A stretch of DNA of 54,445 nt from VRUB01 sp046758085 (GCA_046758085.1 JBHHZP010000003.1:1-54445), one strand, 5' to 3'; shown: positions 9,154 through 18,759, counted from the first letter of the stretch. A program made the numbers and translations. Notes: generated by a model from the sequence alone, not told the origin.

Positions 9154-9751
9154 CTTTTTCCGCCGACATCTTCACCAAACGCACCCGATCGGCCGGTGAA
9201 ACTGCTACCTGCCTCCTGGGATCCTGGTACTTGGTGTCCTTGCGCCGCCGTAATGCCAGCGCGATGGCGGCGATTATCGCCACGAGCAAGATAAGGGCCG
9301 CGATCTCAAACGGGTAAACATAATCGGTGTAAAGCACACGCCCCAGCTCGCGCGTGTTGCTGTAATCGGCGGGGTGCCCCACCGGTCCTGCAATGCGCTC
9401 CAAGCCGAAACGTGCCGGGCCGAGAATAATGATCATCTCAAGCACCAGCAGTACTCCGACCGCGCCGCCGATCGGCAAATATTCGCCAAACCCCTCGCGC
9501 AAACGCACCAGATTGACATCGAGCATCATGACCACAAATAAGAACAGCACCATGACCGCGCCGACATAAACCAGCACCAGCGTGATCGCGAGGAACTCCG
9601 CCTCCAGCAGTATCCAAAGGCCGGCGGCGGTGAAAAAGGCGAGCACCAGGAACAGTGCCGACTTGACGGGATTGCGGATGGTGATCACCATGACCGCTGC
9701 CATCACCAGTACCGCAGCAAAAAAGTAGAATACTAATTGCTCGAAGGTCAT
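9140..9751 (-). CDS. nuoJ: NADH-quinone oxidoreductase subunit J
   Basis: NuoJ is a five-helix subunit of the complex I membrane arm next to the quinone channel. From the ATG at 9751 (MTFEQLVFYFFAAVLVMAAV) the product has 203 residues. It contains the conserved pi-bulge helix LVLVYVGAVMVLFLFVVMML. The C-terminal tail is hydrophilic, and its final residues (SSK) and the stop codon come from repeat element 2. A longer frame to 9796 would be encoded in element 3 and is not credible as a start. Confidence 0.95.
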   Translation of the reverse strand: MTFEQLVFYFFAAVLVMAAVMVITIRNPVKSALFLVLAFFTAAGLWILLEAEFLAITLVLVYVGAVMVLFLFVVMMLDVNLVRLREGFGEYLPIGGAVGVLLVLEMIIILGPARFGLERIAGPVGHPADYSNTRELGRVLYTDYVYPFEIAALILLVAIIAAIALALRRRKDTKYQDPRRQVAVSPADRVRLVKMSAEKDSSK

Positions 9752-9760
9752 ACTTATCTC

Positions 9761-9860
9761 AGTTGCAAGCGAAAAGTAACAAGTAGCAAGTATCAAAAGA
9801 ACTAATCGTGGTCTGGTGGTGTGGTTTCATCCTTGCCACTTGTTACTTGCTACTAGTTAT
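9761..9860. repeat. Palindromic heptad-repeat element 3 (nuoI/nuoJ gap)
   Basis: Left arm, six units from 9761: AGTTGCA, AGCGAAA, AGTAACA, AGTAGCA, AGTATCA, AAAGAAC. The right arm (about 9830-9858), read on minus, is AGTAGCA, AGTAACA, AGTGGCA. The unique centre of about 28 bp is GT-rich. Both arms use the AGTARCA variant, and the arms fill the gap between the nuoJ start and the nuoI stop. Confidence 0.8.
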
Positions 9861-10348
9861 CATCTGTACCTCGCATCGGCCGCCCGATCGGCTGCGATCT
9901 GTTTTTCGAACTTGTCGCCCACCGTCAGTAACTGCTGCTTGGTGATGATGTTCTCGCCGCGGTTTTCGAAATGAAACTCGAAGAAGCGGGTCTCCACAAT
10001 CGAATCCACCGGACAAGACTCCTCGCAAAAACCGCAGTAGATACACTTGAACAGATCGATATCGTAACGCGTGGTGCGTCGCGTCCCGTCTGGCCGTTCT
10101 TGCGACTCAATCGTGATGGCCAACGCCGGACAGACGGCCTCACAAAGCTTGCACGCAATACAGCGTTCTTCACCGTTAGGATAACGGCGCAGCGCATGTA
10201 GCCCACGAAAACGTGGAGACAATGGGGTACGTTCCTCGGGATATTGCACCGTGATCTTTCGCGCAAACAGGTGGCGCCCGGTCACCATCAAACCCTTGAG
10301 CAACTCGAAAAGCAGAAAACTCTGAAGATAACGCTTGACTACATTCAT
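9860..10348 (-). CDS. nuoI: NADH-quinone oxidoreductase subunit I (two 4Fe-4S clusters)
   Basis: NuoI carries iron-sulfur clusters N6a and N6b that pass electrons toward N2 and quinone. Both ferredoxin motifs are intact: CIACKLCEAVCPALAI and CIYCGFCEESCPVDSI. The 162-residue length and N-terminus (MNVVKRYLQSFLLFELLKGL) fit the family. The ATG at 10348 is preceded by GAGGATTTCG, a good ribosome site, which argues against the longer frame to 10420. It follows nuoH by 28 bp. Confidence 0.97.
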   Translation of the reverse strand: MNVVKRYLQSFLLFELLKGLMVTGRHLFARKITVQYPEERTPLSPRFRGLHALRRYPNGEERCIACKLCEAVCPALAITIESQERPDGTRRTTRYDIDLFKCIYCGFCEESCPVDSIVETRFFEFHFENRGENIITKQQLLTVGDKFEKQIAADRAADARYR

Positions 10349-10376
10349 CGAAATCCTCCTCAGTTGCCCCCGCTGC

Positions 10377-11420
10377 CTAGTGAAACAAGAATCCGATCGG
10401 AGTCTGCATCGCCGCCCCAATCACCACGATCCACACCAGCGTAACCGGGATAAAGACCTTCCACCCCAATCGCATAATCTGGTCATAGCGGTAGCGCGGA
10501 AACGTCGCTCGAAACCACAAGAAAAAGAACAGCACCACACAGATCTTAATGACGAGCCACGCCACACCCGGAATCCAGGTGAAGGGCGCCACATCAAGCG
10601 GTGGGTACCACCCGCCCAGGAACAGAGTGGCGGTCAGGGCGGAGATCAGAATCATGTTGGCATACTCGGCCAGAAAGAACAGCGCGAACGTCATGCCCGA
10701 GTACTCCACGTGAAAGCCGGCAACGATCTCCGATTCGCCCTCGGCGACATCGAATGGCGCGCGGTTAGTCTCGGCGACGCCCGCAATGAAATAGACCAGG
10801 AACAGCGGAAACAGCGGCCACAAATACCATTGGTGCAGCCCGCCTTGTTGCTGCAAAACGATCTCGCGCAGGTTGAGAGACTGTGCGGCCATGAGCACGC
10901 CAACCAGCGCAAACCCCATGGCAATCTCGTAGGAAACGATCTGCGCGGCCGATCTAAGCGAACCGAGGAAGGCGTATTTCGAGTTCGACGCCCAACCCGC
11001 CACAATAACACCGTAGACGCCCACTGACGTCAGCGCCAAAATAAACAACAGGCTCGCGTCGATGTTCGCAAGCACGAGTGTGTCGGTAAACGGCATAACT
11101 GCCCATGCCACGAGCGCCGGCCCAAGTGTCAGCATGGGCGCGATGATGAACAAGTACCTGTTGGCATTGGTGGGGACGATGATCTCTTTGAGCAGCAGCT
11201 TCAAGACGTCCGCGATCGGCTGCAACCAGCCGCGCGGTCCGACACGGTTGGGGCCCACGCGCATCTGCATGTAGCCGATCAGCTTGCGTTCCGCGAACGT
11301 GAGATAGGCCACCCCGAGAATCACTGGCACAAGGATGACGATAATGAACGCCAGGTTTCTCAGTGCGAGCTGCGACCAGCCGGGCATCCCGCTCCACACC
11401 GATTGGGCGAACTCAATCAC
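10377..11420 (-). CDS. nuoH: NADH-quinone oxidoreductase subunit H
   Basis: NuoH forms most of the quinone-binding chamber and the link between the two arms of complex I. The 347-residue protein carries LTFAERKLIGYMQMRVGPNR and the acidic loop EGESEIVAGFHVEYSG, both hallmarks. The GTG start at 11420 overlaps the nuoG stop by 4 nt (GTGA), giving the N-terminus VIEFAQSVWSGMPGWSQLA. This is preferred over a longer frame that would run inside nuoG. Confidence 0.96.
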   Translation of the reverse strand: MIEFAQSVWSGMPGWSQLALRNLAFIIVILVPVILGVAYLTFAERKLIGYMQMRVGPNRVGPRGWLQPIADVLKLLLKEIIVPTNANRYLFIIAPMLTLGPALVAWAVMPFTDTLVLANIDASLLFILALTSVGVYGVIVAGWASNSKYAFLGSLRSAAQIVSYEIAMGFALVGVLMAAQSLNLREIVLQQQGGLHQWYLWPLFPLFLVYFIAGVAETNRAPFDVAEGESEIVAGFHVEYSGMTFALFFLAEYANMILISALTATLFLGGWYPPLDVAPFTWIPGVAWLVIKICVVLFFFLWFRATFPRYRYDQIMRLGWKVFIPVTLVWIVVIGAAMQTPIGFLFH

Positions 11421-13840
11421 GCGCCTTGTGCCTGGATGACCGTGGTCGCGCCGTGCGGGGCGAGCGCGAAGGTCTGTGGATAGCCGGCCGGCACCCACAC
11501 GCAACCATCGGGTACACGGGAGTCGACGAGCAGCGGCAAGGTGGCCTCTCCTTCGCCCGCACTCACCGTGACTTGTTGTACCCCATCCAGCCCGAGCGCT
11601 TCGATCTGCCGCGCATTCATGCGCGCTGCCGGCGGGGGATTATCGGCAGTGCGCCGCAACGCAGGCGCGCGACGCACACAGCTGTCGACCGCGTACAACG
11701 GCACTTCGGTAATGCGCATAAGCGCCGGGCGCTCGCCGCTGCGCCGCTGCCCCAGCGCGCGGTGCTTGAGCCTGTCTGAGGGTGTGATCTGGCCAAGATC
11801 AAGCTCTGCGCGCACGTCGTCGATATTCACGTAGTCAAACCCGGGCTGACCCAGATGATTGCCCAGCACGCGCAAGATCTTCCAGCCCGGGCGCGCCTCG
11901 CCAAGAGGCGGTGTGGCATTGGAAAAACTCTGGGCGTGCCCCTCGCAGTTGACGAAAGTTCCCTCGGTCTCGGTAAATGGCGCCAGCGGCAGCAGCACAT
12001 CGGCATACTCCAGCGCCCGCGTCGTCGCCGACGATGGCTTGAACACGGCAAACATCACGACAAACTCCGCGGCCGCCATCGCCCGGCGCGTGCCAGTGCC
12101 GTCTAGACAGTCAAGGTCAGGCTCCGCGCCCAGCACGATAATTCCCCGCCGCGGCTCGTCGATCATGGCCTGCGTGGTGCGTCCGCGCAGCGCCGCTGTG
12201 CCTGCGGGGCCGCGATGCGGCACGCACCCGCCAAGCCAACCACCCACACCGTTGCCCTCAACCAGACGGCCCACGGTCGCATCGGCCGCATCCGCCACCA
12301 TCTCCGCCAGGACGCGGATAACCGCGGCTTGCGGGTGCGATGCCGCATAATTCCCCAACAGCACGCCCGAGCGATCTTTGCCGGCAAGAACCTCAGCGAT
12401 AGCACGCTCCGCCGGGGTCGGCTCCAAGGCACTGAACCACTCTGGCTTATGCGCGAGTATGCCCGGTTTGCGCGCCGATAACGCCTTGGCCACACGGGCC
12501 AGCGATTTCACCATGTCGAGCGGGTTCGTGATCACCGCATGCGCAAGCTTGTAGGTAAAATCATAGTCCACGGGGTTGATCGCCATGACTTGCGCGCCCT
12601 GAAGTTGGGCCTTGCGTACCCGGTGCCCGAGGATCGGCTGGTCCTTGCGAAGGTAAGATCCAATCAGCAGCACCGCCTCCAGATTCTCCAGATCCGCGAT
12701 CGACTGTCCGAGCCACGGATAAACAGGCGCTACCTCATCGTCACTGAAATCGACCTGGCGTAACCGGTGATCCACATTCCCCGAGCCGAGGCTGCGCATA
12801 AGCTTCTGTAACAGATAGAACTCCTCCAGCGTGCTGCCCGGTGCGGCCAAGGCGCCGAGTTGATCCGCACCATGTTGGTCGATCACTCGGGTCAAGCCGC
12901 TCGCTACAAACTCGAGCGCCGTGCTCCAGTCCACTTCGGTCCAACGGTCATTGATGCGAATCATGGGCACTTGCAGACGCTCGTCGCTGTTCACAGCTTC
13001 ATAGCTGTAGCGATCACGATCGGATAACCAGCACTCGTTAATCGCCTCGTTCTCGCGCGGCAGCACACGCATCACACGACGGCTCCGGACTTGGACATTA
13101 AGATTGGATCCCACGCAGTCGTGCGGACTGACGGCGTCGTGGCTAATCAGCTCCCAGGCGCGCGCCGTGAAACGGAACGGCTTGGAGGTCAGCGCGCCCA
13201 CCGGGCACAGGTCGATCACATTCCCGGAAAGCTCGGAGTCCACGCTTCGCTCGATAAACGTCCCAATCTCCGTATGTTCGCCGCGCCCGGTTGCACCGAG
13301 CTCCATGATGCCCGCGATCTCCTGGCCAAAACGCACGCAGCGCGTACAGTGAATGCAACGCGTCATGTCGGTCGCGATCAAAGGCCCGATATCGTGATCC
13401 GCCACGACGCGCTTATTTTCGGCGTAGCGCGAGACATCCTTGCCATACCCAAGCGCCTGGTCTTGCAGCGGGCATTCACCCCCCTGATCGCAGATCGGAC
13501 AATCGAGGGGATGATTGATCAACAAGAACTCCATCACGGCTTTCTGTGAGTAGCGGGCTGCCTCTGAATGCGTAAAGACCTTCATGCCATCGACAACTGG
13601 CGTCGCACACGCAGGCATGGGCTTGGGCGCCCGCTCGATCTCGACCAGACACATGCGGCAGTTCGCCGCTATGGACAGTTTGTGGTGGTAACAGAAGCGT
13701 GGGATGTAGATGCCGGCGGCATCGGCAGCCTGGATTACCATCGAACCTTTCCGCGCTTGCATCGGTCGGCCGTTGATCTCGATGGCGACCAGGTCGGAGG
13801 GGGGCGGCTCATTTGGTTTTGTCTGTGGTTTGGTGGTCAT
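11417..13840 (-). CDS. nuoG: NADH-quinone oxidoreductase subunit G
   Basis: NuoG is the large iron-sulfur subunit of the complex I peripheral arm. The 807-residue protein has, in order: a 2Fe-2S domain (FCYHHKLSIAANCRMCLVE with a later Cys), a His/Cys cluster motif (HPLDCPICDQGGECPLQD), a 4Fe-4S motif (CIHCTRCVRFGQEIAG, then DLCPVGALTSKPF), and a long degenerate molybdopterin-oxidoreductase domain. The start is the ATG at 13840, which overlaps the nuoF stop by 4 nt. The frame continues upstream inside nuoF, but the overlap start fits the operon pattern. Confidence 0.96.
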   Translation of the reverse strand: MTTKPQTKPNEPPPSDLVAIEINGRPMQARKGSMVIQAADAAGIYIPRFCYHHKLSIAANCRMCLVEIERAPKPMPACATPVVDGMKVFTHSEAARYSQKAVMEFLLINHPLDCPICDQGGECPLQDQALGYGKDVSRYAENKRVVADHDIGPLIATDMTRCIHCTRCVRFGQEIAGIMELGATGRGEHTEIGTFIERSVDSELSGNVIDLCPVGALTSKPFRFTARAWELISHDAVSPHDCVGSNLNVQVRSRRVMRVLPRENEAINECWLSDRDRYSYEAVNSDERLQVPMIRINDRWTEVDWSTALEFVASGLTRVIDQHGADQLGALAAPGSTLEEFYLLQKLMRSLGSGNVDHRLRQVDFSDDEVAPVYPWLGQSIADLENLEAVLLIGSYLRKDQPILGHRVRKAQLQGAQVMAINPVDYDFTYKLAHAVITNPLDMVKSLARVAKALSARKPGILAHKPEWFSALEPTPAERAIAEVLAGKDRSGVLLGNYAASHPQAAVIRVLAEMVADAADATVGRLVEGNGVGGWLGGCVPHRGPAGTAALRGRTTQAMIDEPRRGIIVLGAEPDLDCLDGTGTRRAMAAAEFVVMFAVFKPSSATTRALEYADVLLPLAPFTETEGTFVNCEGHAQSFSNATPPLGEARPGWKILRVLGNHLGQPGFDYVNIDDVRAELDLGQITPSDRLKHRALGQRRSGERPALMRITEVPLYAVDSCVRRAPALRRTADNPPPAARMNARQIEALGLDGVQQVTVSAGEGEATLPLLVDSRVPDGCVWVPAGYPQTFALAPHGATTVIQAQGA

Positions 13841-15156
13841 CGGGCGGCACCCCACGCACTTCTTAGCTCGTACTTGCCGGTGCCCGGCAAACAACAGCCG
13901 TGGTCGATATGGTGCTTGAACTCCCCGCGAAAGTGGTGGACGAAGCTTTGTACGGGCCATGCCGTGGCTTCACCGAAGGCACAAATTGTACGGCCTTCGA
14001 TCTTGCTCGCGACATCGTCAAGCATGTCCAGGTCCTCGGGCCGTCCGTGACCGTGTTCGATACGGTGAACCATGCGCGCGAGCCAGCCGCTGCCTTCACG
14101 GCACGGCGTGCACTGCCCACAGGATTCTTCGTAGTAGAAATGTGCGATTCGCCCCAGCGCCTGCACCATGCACGTGGTCTCATCCATGACGATCACCGCA
14201 CCGGAGCCAAGCATCGAGCCCGCCTTCGCCAGCGAGTCAAAATCCATGTCGAGACCCATCATGACGTCTGCCGGCAAGACCTTGGCGGAGCTGCCGCCCG
14301 GGATCACTGCCTTGAGTGTGTGGCCGCTGCGGACCCCGCCCGCAAGGCCCAGCAGCTTGGCGAATGGCGTGCCCAGTGCGACCTCGTAGTTACCCGGTGC
14401 GTTGACGTGCCCCGACACCGAGAAGATTTTTGTGCCGCCGTTGTTGGGCTTGCCCATCTCGAGAAACTTCTGCCCGCCGTGGCGCAGAATATAAGGCACC
14501 GACGCCAGGGTCTCGGTGTTATTGACCGTCGTCGGTCGCCCGAACAATCCGTAGTTGGCCGGGAATGGGGGTTTATAGCGTGGTAGCGCTTTCTTGCCCT
14601 CCAGTGACTCCAACATCGCGGTTTCCTCGCCGACGATGTAGGCTCCGGCACCCAAATGATTGTGCAGGTCAAAATCAACGCCAGAGCCGAGAATGTTCTT
14701 GCCCAACAAACCGGCGGCGTACGCCTCCTTCCGCGCGGCCTCACACCGGGCGAAGGGTTCGCGAAACTCTCCACGCAGATAGTTGTATCCGACCGTGGCA
14801 CCGGTGACATAGCCGGCAATCGCCATGCCCTCGATCACGGCATGCGGGTTGTAGCGCAGGATGTCTCGATCCTTGTATGTACCGGGCTCGCCTTCGTCGG
14901 AGTTACACACCAGATACATTTGCGCCGACGTGTTGCGCGGCATGAAGCTCCATTTCACGCCGGTCGGAAACCCGGCTCCACCGCGACCCCGCAATGCTGA
15001 AGTCTTCAGCTCCTCAATAATTTTTTCGGGTGAAATCTTCTCCTTAAGGACCTTCCTCCACATGTCATAACCGCCCACGGCCTCGTACGTGACGAGCCTC
15101 CAGGGCTCTTTAAGCTTGAGATGGGCAAAACAAACTTCGTTCAGCAACGTGTTCAC
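13837..15156 (-). CDS. nuoF: NADH-quinone oxidoreductase subunit F (FMN/NADH-binding)
   Basis: NuoF oxidises NADH through FMN and cluster N3. The 439-residue product shows GRGGAGFPTGVKW (FMN/NADH site), GAGAYIVGEETAMLESLEG and the cluster motif SCGQCTPCREGSGW, with a further Cys at RTICAFGEA. The second motif has Val where many homologues have Cys (YICGEETAL), a tolerated variation. The start is GTG at 15156, overlapping the nuoE stop by 4 nt. Confidence 0.97.
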   Translation of the reverse strand: MNTLLNEVCFAHLKLKEPWRLVTYEAVGGYDMWRKVLKEKISPEKIIEELKTSALRGRGGAGFPTGVKWSFMPRNTSAQMYLVCNSDEGEPGTYKDRDILRYNPHAVIEGMAIAGYVTGATVGYNYLRGEFREPFARCEAARKEAYAAGLLGKNILGSGVDFDLHNHLGAGAYIVGEETAMLESLEGKKALPRYKPPFPANYGLFGRPTTVNNTETLASVPYILRHGGQKFLEMGKPNNGGTKIFSVSGHVNAPGNYEVALGTPFAKLLGLAGGVRSGHTLKAVIPGGSSAKVLPADVMMGLDMDFDSLAKAGSMLGSGAVIVMDETTCMVQALGRIAHFYYEESCGQCTPCREGSGWLARMVHRIEHGHGRPEDLDMLDDVASKIEGRTICAFGEATAWPVQSFVHHFRGEFKHHIDHGCCLPGTGKYELRSAWGAAR

Positions 15157-15662
15157 TCCAGGCTATCGAGAATTTCGTCCACCTTGGCCGGCGTCAGGTT
15201 TTCATAGTACACACCATCGACCATAAACATGGGTGCGCCGCCGCATGCCGCAAGACATTCGGCCTCCTTGATGGTGAACTTGCCATCCGTTGTCGTCTCA
15301 CCGAGCTCGATGCCTAGCCTCTTTTCAACATGATCTACAATCACTTGGGAGCCGCACAACATACAAGCAATATTGGTGCACACGTAGATCTTGTGGCGAC
15401 CTACCGGTTCGAGGTCGTAGAGCGTATAAAACGTCGCTACTTCATAAACGGCGATTGGGGGCATTTCCAGATACTCGGCCACCGCATCTATGAGCTCCGT
15501 GCTCAGCCAACCGCCGTTTTGTTCCTGCACGATAAGAAGCGCCGCCATCACGGCAGCCTGTTTTTGCTCCGGCGGGTACTTGGCAATCCAATCGTCGATC
15601 CGCGCGCGTGAATCCGGGCTGATGAGGTCTATAACGGGTACGGGGCTGGTCTGTGCCATCAT
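15153..15662 (-). CDS. nuoE: NADH-quinone oxidoreductase subunit E (2Fe-2S)
   Basis: NuoE holds the 2Fe-2S cluster N1a beside NuoF. The 169-residue protein has the thioredoxin-like 2Fe-2S fold with cysteines at VCTNIACMLCGS and EAECLAACGGAP, and the upstream motif VYEVATFYTLYDLEPVG. It overlaps both neighbours by 4 nt, which implies translational coupling from nuoD through nuoF. Confidence 0.97.
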   Translation of the reverse strand: MMAQTSPVPVIDLISPDSRARIDDWIAKYPPEQKQAAVMAALLIVQEQNGGWLSTELIDAVAEYLEMPPIAVYEVATFYTLYDLEPVGRHKIYVCTNIACMLCGSQVIVDHVEKRLGIELGETTTDGKFTIKEAECLAACGGAPMFMVDGVYYENLTPAKVDEILDSLE

Positions 15663-16912
15663 CGGTCGATCTCCCCGAAGACGATATCCTGCGTTCCGAT
15701 GATCGCCACCACATCGGCAAGCATGTGACCGCGTGCCATCTCATCCAACGCCGCGAGGTGGGCGAAACCGGGGGCGCGGATCTTAAGTCGATAAGGTTTG
15801 TTTGCGCCATCGGATATCAGGTACACACCGAACTCCCCTTTCGGCGCTTCCACCGCCGCATAGGCCTCCCCTTCAGGGATACAAAAGCCCTCCGTGAAGA
15901 GCTTGAAGTGGTGTATGAGCGCCTCCATGTCGTCTTTCATGCGCTCGCGTCTGGGTGGCACCAGTTTGTGATCTTCAATCATTACGGGGCCCGGGTTGTC
16001 GCGCAACCATTGCACGCACTGGCGGATGATCCGGTTCGCCTGGCGCATTTCCGCGATGCGTACGAGGTAGCGATCATAGCAATCCCCATGGACACCGACC
16101 GGGATATCGAAATCCATCCGGTCATAGACTTCGTAGGGCTGTTTCTTGCGCAAGTCCCATTCCACGCCTGAGCCGCGCAGCATCGGGCCTGTCAGGCCCA
16201 ATTGCAACGCGCGCTCGGGTGACACCACGCCAATGCCGACGGTGCGCTGCTTCCAGATTCGATTGTCTGTGAGCAGCGTCTCGTAATCATCGACATGTCC
16301 GGGAAACCGCTCGGTGAAGTCCCAAATAAATTCAAGCAGCGAGCCTTGACGGTTGGCGTTCCACCGCTGCACGTCCTTCTTATTGTGCCATTTGGACGGC
16401 TGATACTGCGGCATGCTATCCGGCAGGTCCCGGTAGACACCGCCCACCCGATAATAGGTCGCGTGCATGCGTGCGCCCGATACCGCCTCGTAACAGTCGA
16501 ACAAATCTTCACGTTCACGAAAGCAGTAGAGAAATATGGTCATGGCACCGATATCGAGCCCGTGGGTGCCAAGCCACAGCAGATGATTGAGAATGCGCGT
16601 GATTTCATCAAACATGACACGGATGTATTGCGCCCGAATCGGCACGGTCACACCTAGGAGCTTCTCCATTGCGAGCACGTAGCCGTGCTCGTTGCACATC
16701 ATGGACACGTAATCGAGCCGGTCCATGTAACCGATGCTGTGGTTGTAAGGCTTGCTCTCGGCGAGTTTTTCCGTTGCACGATGCAAGAGTCCGATGTGCG
16801 GGTCGGCGCGCTCAACGACTTCCCCATCGAGCTCCAGCACTAGGCGCAGCACGCCGTGCGCCGCCGGGTGCTGCGGACCGAAGTTCATGGTGTAGTTACG
16901 GATTTCGGCCAC
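15659..16912 (-). CDS. nuoD: NADH-quinone oxidoreductase subunit D
   Basis: NuoD forms the quinone-reducing site together with NuoB. The signature NFGPQHPAAHGVLRLVLELDG follows the start directly, and the C-terminus ends MLADVVAIIGTQDIVFGEIDR, as is normal. I chose the GTG at 16912 (VAEIRNYTMNFGP), which has GAAGGA five bases upstream and overlaps the end of nuoC by 17 nt. Another GTG at 16936 is in frame but less typical. The gene is separate from nuoC, not fused. Confidence 0.95.
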   Translation of the reverse strand: MAEIRNYTMNFGPQHPAAHGVLRLVLELDGEVVERADPHIGLLHRATEKLAESKPYNHSIGYMDRLDYVSMMCNEHGYVLAMEKLLGVTVPIRAQYIRVMFDEITRILNHLLWLGTHGLDIGAMTIFLYCFREREDLFDCYEAVSGARMHATYYRVGGVYRDLPDSMPQYQPSKWHNKKDVQRWNANRQGSLLEFIWDFTERFPGHVDDYETLLTDNRIWKQRTVGIGVVSPERALQLGLTGPMLRGSGVEWDLRKKQPYEVYDRMDFDIPVGVHGDCYDRYLVRIAEMRQANRIIRQCVQWLRDNPGPVMIEDHKLVPPRRERMKDDMEALIHHFKLFTEGFCIPEGEAYAAVEAPKGEFGVYLISDGANKPYRLKIRAPGFAHLAALDEMARGHMLADVVAIIGTQDIVFGEIDR

Positions 16913-17507
16913 CGAATCCTTCCTCACGAATGACACGGGGCACCAGAATCCGCGGTTCGATGCTCACCGGTTGGTAGACGACCCGTTGCTTCTCGGCGTC
17001 GTAGCGCATTTCCACTTCTCCGCTCAGCGGAAAGTCCTTGCGGAAAGGATGCCCAACGAAGCCGTAATCAGTCAGGATCCGGCGCAAGTCCGGATGGCCT
17101 TCGAACACGATGCCGAACAGGTCGAACGCCTCGCGCTCAAACCAGTTCGCGGAGTTCCAGATGCCGACAACGGAGTCCAACACCGGTGGCTCGTCGTCAA
17201 GAAAAGTACGCAGGCGAATTCGCCGGTTGTGCGTAAGAGACAGCAAATGGTATACGACCGCGAAGCGTGGGCCTGTTCTTGCGCCTTCGGGAGCCTCGTG
17301 CCGATAGGCCTGATAATCTACGCCGCAAAGATCTATAAGCTGCTCGAAAGAAAAAAGCGGATCATCACGCATGGTACGACAGACTTGCAAGGCCTTATCG
17401 CGCTTGATCTCCAGCGTCAGTTCACCGACCGCCTCGATCGTGTTGACGATTGCCTCACCCAGCGTTTCCTTGGCGTGCGCGGCGACAGCCCCTCGTGAAC
17501 CAGTCAT
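16896..17507 (-). CDS. nuoC: NADH-quinone oxidoreductase subunit C
   Basis: NuoC is a peripheral-arm subunit of about 200 residues that supports NuoD. Recognisable stretches are FEQLIDLCGVDYQAY, the family motif SANWFEREAFDLFGI, and GHPDLRRILTDYGFVGHPFRKDFP. At 203 residues it is full length. It follows nuoB by 22 bp and overlaps the nuoD start, consistent with one transcript. Confidence 0.96.
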   Translation of the reverse strand: MTGSRGAVAAHAKETLGEAIVNTIEAVGELTLEIKRDKALQVCRTMRDDPLFSFEQLIDLCGVDYQAYRHEAPEGARTGPRFAVVYHLLSLTHNRRIRLRTFLDDEPPVLDSVVGIWNSANWFEREAFDLFGIVFEGHPDLRRILTDYGFVGHPFRKDFPLSGEVEMRYDAEKQRVVYQPVSIEPRILVPRVIREEGFGGRNP

Positions 17508-17529
17508 CGACGAATGCTCTTTGTTGATC

Positions 17530-18006
17530 TCAGCGGGCGATGGTATTGGTACGTCTTATTTTTTTCTTCAGCTGAATAATACCGTATAGCAGCGCCTCGG
17601 CTGTCGGCGGACAACCCGGCACGTACACATCGACAGGAACGATGCGATCACAACCGCGCACAACTGAGTACGAGTAATGATAGTAACCCCCACCATTGGC
17701 ACACGAGCCCATGGAGATTACCCAGCGCGGTTCTGCCATCTGATCGTAGACTTTGCGCAGCGCCGGCGCCATCTTGTTGACCAGCGTGCCGGCCACGATC
17801 ATGACATCGGATTGTCTTGGGCTGGGTCGAAAGAGCATACCGAAACGATCGATGTCATAGCGAGCGGCGCCCGCGTGCATCATCTCGACAGCGCAACAGG
17901 CAAGACCGAAAGTCATCGGCCACATGGATCCGGTGCGTGTCCAGTTAATGAGCTTGTCGAGTTGAGTGGTTGTCCAACCCCCTTCCAGCGCGCCTTCTAT
18001 TCCCAT
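17530..18006 (-). CDS. nuoB: NADH-quinone oxidoreductase subunit B (cluster N2)
   Basis: NuoB binds cluster N2, the last iron-sulfur cluster before quinone. The 158-residue protein has the tandem cysteines FGLACCAVEMMHAG, then MGSCANGGGYYHYSYSVVRG and VPGCPPTAEALLYGI. The start chosen is the ATG at 18006 (MGIEGALEGG), which overlaps the nuoA stop by 10 nt. An ATG seven codons earlier is possible. Confidence 0.96.
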   Translation of the reverse strand: MGIEGALEGGWTTTQLDKLINWTRTGSMWPMTFGLACCAVEMMHAGAARYDIDRFGMLFRPSPRQSDVMIVAGTLVNKMAPALRKVYDQMAEPRWVISMGSCANGGGYYHYSYSVVRGCDRIVPVDVYVPGCPPTAEALLYGIIQLKKKIRRTNTIAR

Positions 18007-18353
18007 TCCAGCGCTCCCTTCTTCCATTCGTACAGAAAACCGATAATCAGAATCCCCAGAAACAGCATCATGGACAGAAAACCGAATAGTCCAATCTCTT
18101 CAAGCACAATCGCCCACGGAAACAGGAATGCAATTTCCAAATCAAAAATGATGAATAAGATTGCTACCAGGTAATAGCGCACATCAAACTTCATGCGCGA
18201 ATCCTCGAACGCCTCGAAACCGCATTCATAGGGTGAGAGCTTCTCGCTGTCCGGGTTATGCGGGCCCAGGATTCCGCCCAATAACATCAGCGCAGCACCC
18301 AGAAACAGCGCAACGGCCATGAAAATCAAGATCGGGAGATAGTTCGCTAGCAT
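17997..18353 (-). CDS. nuoA: NADH-quinone oxidoreductase subunit A
   Basis: NuoA is a three-helix subunit near the quinone tunnel and the first gene of the nuo operon. The 118-residue product carries the conserved loop SEKLSPYECGFEAFEDSRMKF, followed by two helices (YYLVAILFIIFDLEIAFLFP and the C-terminal FLSMMLFLGILIIGFLYEW). It begins about 85 bp downstream of a candidate promoter at 18436-18465. Confidence 0.97.
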   Translation of the reverse strand: MLANYLPILIFMAVALFLGAALMLLGGILGPHNPDSEKLSPYECGFEAFEDSRMKFDVRYYLVAILFIIFDLEIAFLFPWAIVLEEIGLFGFLSMMLFLGILIIGFLYEWKKGALEWE

Positions 18354-18435
18354 CCGTAACCCCGGCGACCGTCAACGCCAGTCCGATATGGCCTGCTGAC
18401 TTCAGACAATATACCTGCCCGGAACGGGCGCTTCG

Positions 18436-18465
18436 AGTCTAGGCTTGCGGCTTGCGAAAAGTCAA
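18436..18465 (-). promoter_or_regulatory. Candidate sigma-70 promoter of the nuo operon
   Basis: On minus, TTGACT (18465-18460) and TAGACT (18441-18436) are separated by 18 nt. They lie in the 256-bp gap between tRNA-Leu and nuoA, the only sizeable gap upstream of the operon. Read-through from secG/tRNA-Leu is also possible. Confidence 0.4.
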
Positions 18466-18609
18466 GCTGGCGGCGGCACAGATCCATTGTAATTCAAAAG
18501 GTTATGCAAACGCCGGAGGATCAAACAAACCCGTCGCGCAGAAACGCGTGCAGCTTGTGTATTTCCCCTACATCGCGCGCGCCGAGCGCTCCTTCTTCGA
18601 TTGCGAAAA

Positions 18610-18694
18610 TGGTGCCGAAGGCGGGACTCGAACCCGCACGGCTCACGCCACCGCCCCCTCAAGACGGCGTGTCTACCAGTTCCACCACTTCGGC
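18610..18694 (-). tRNA. tRNA-Leu (GAG anticodon)
   Basis: An 85-nt class II tRNA with a long variable arm and encoded CCA. The anticodon stem CCGTC/GGCGG encloses the loop TTGAGGG, giving anticodon GAG. The acceptor GCCGAAG pairs with CTTCGGC, and the T-arm is GCGGG TTCGAGT CCCGC. Its place just after secG is conserved (leuU in E. coli). Confidence 0.96.
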
Positions 18695-18759
18695 TATGCA
18701 GATCGCTGTGGGGTCGGTTATCCAACCCCCCAGCCCGGCGCTGCCACTCCTCGTTTTGA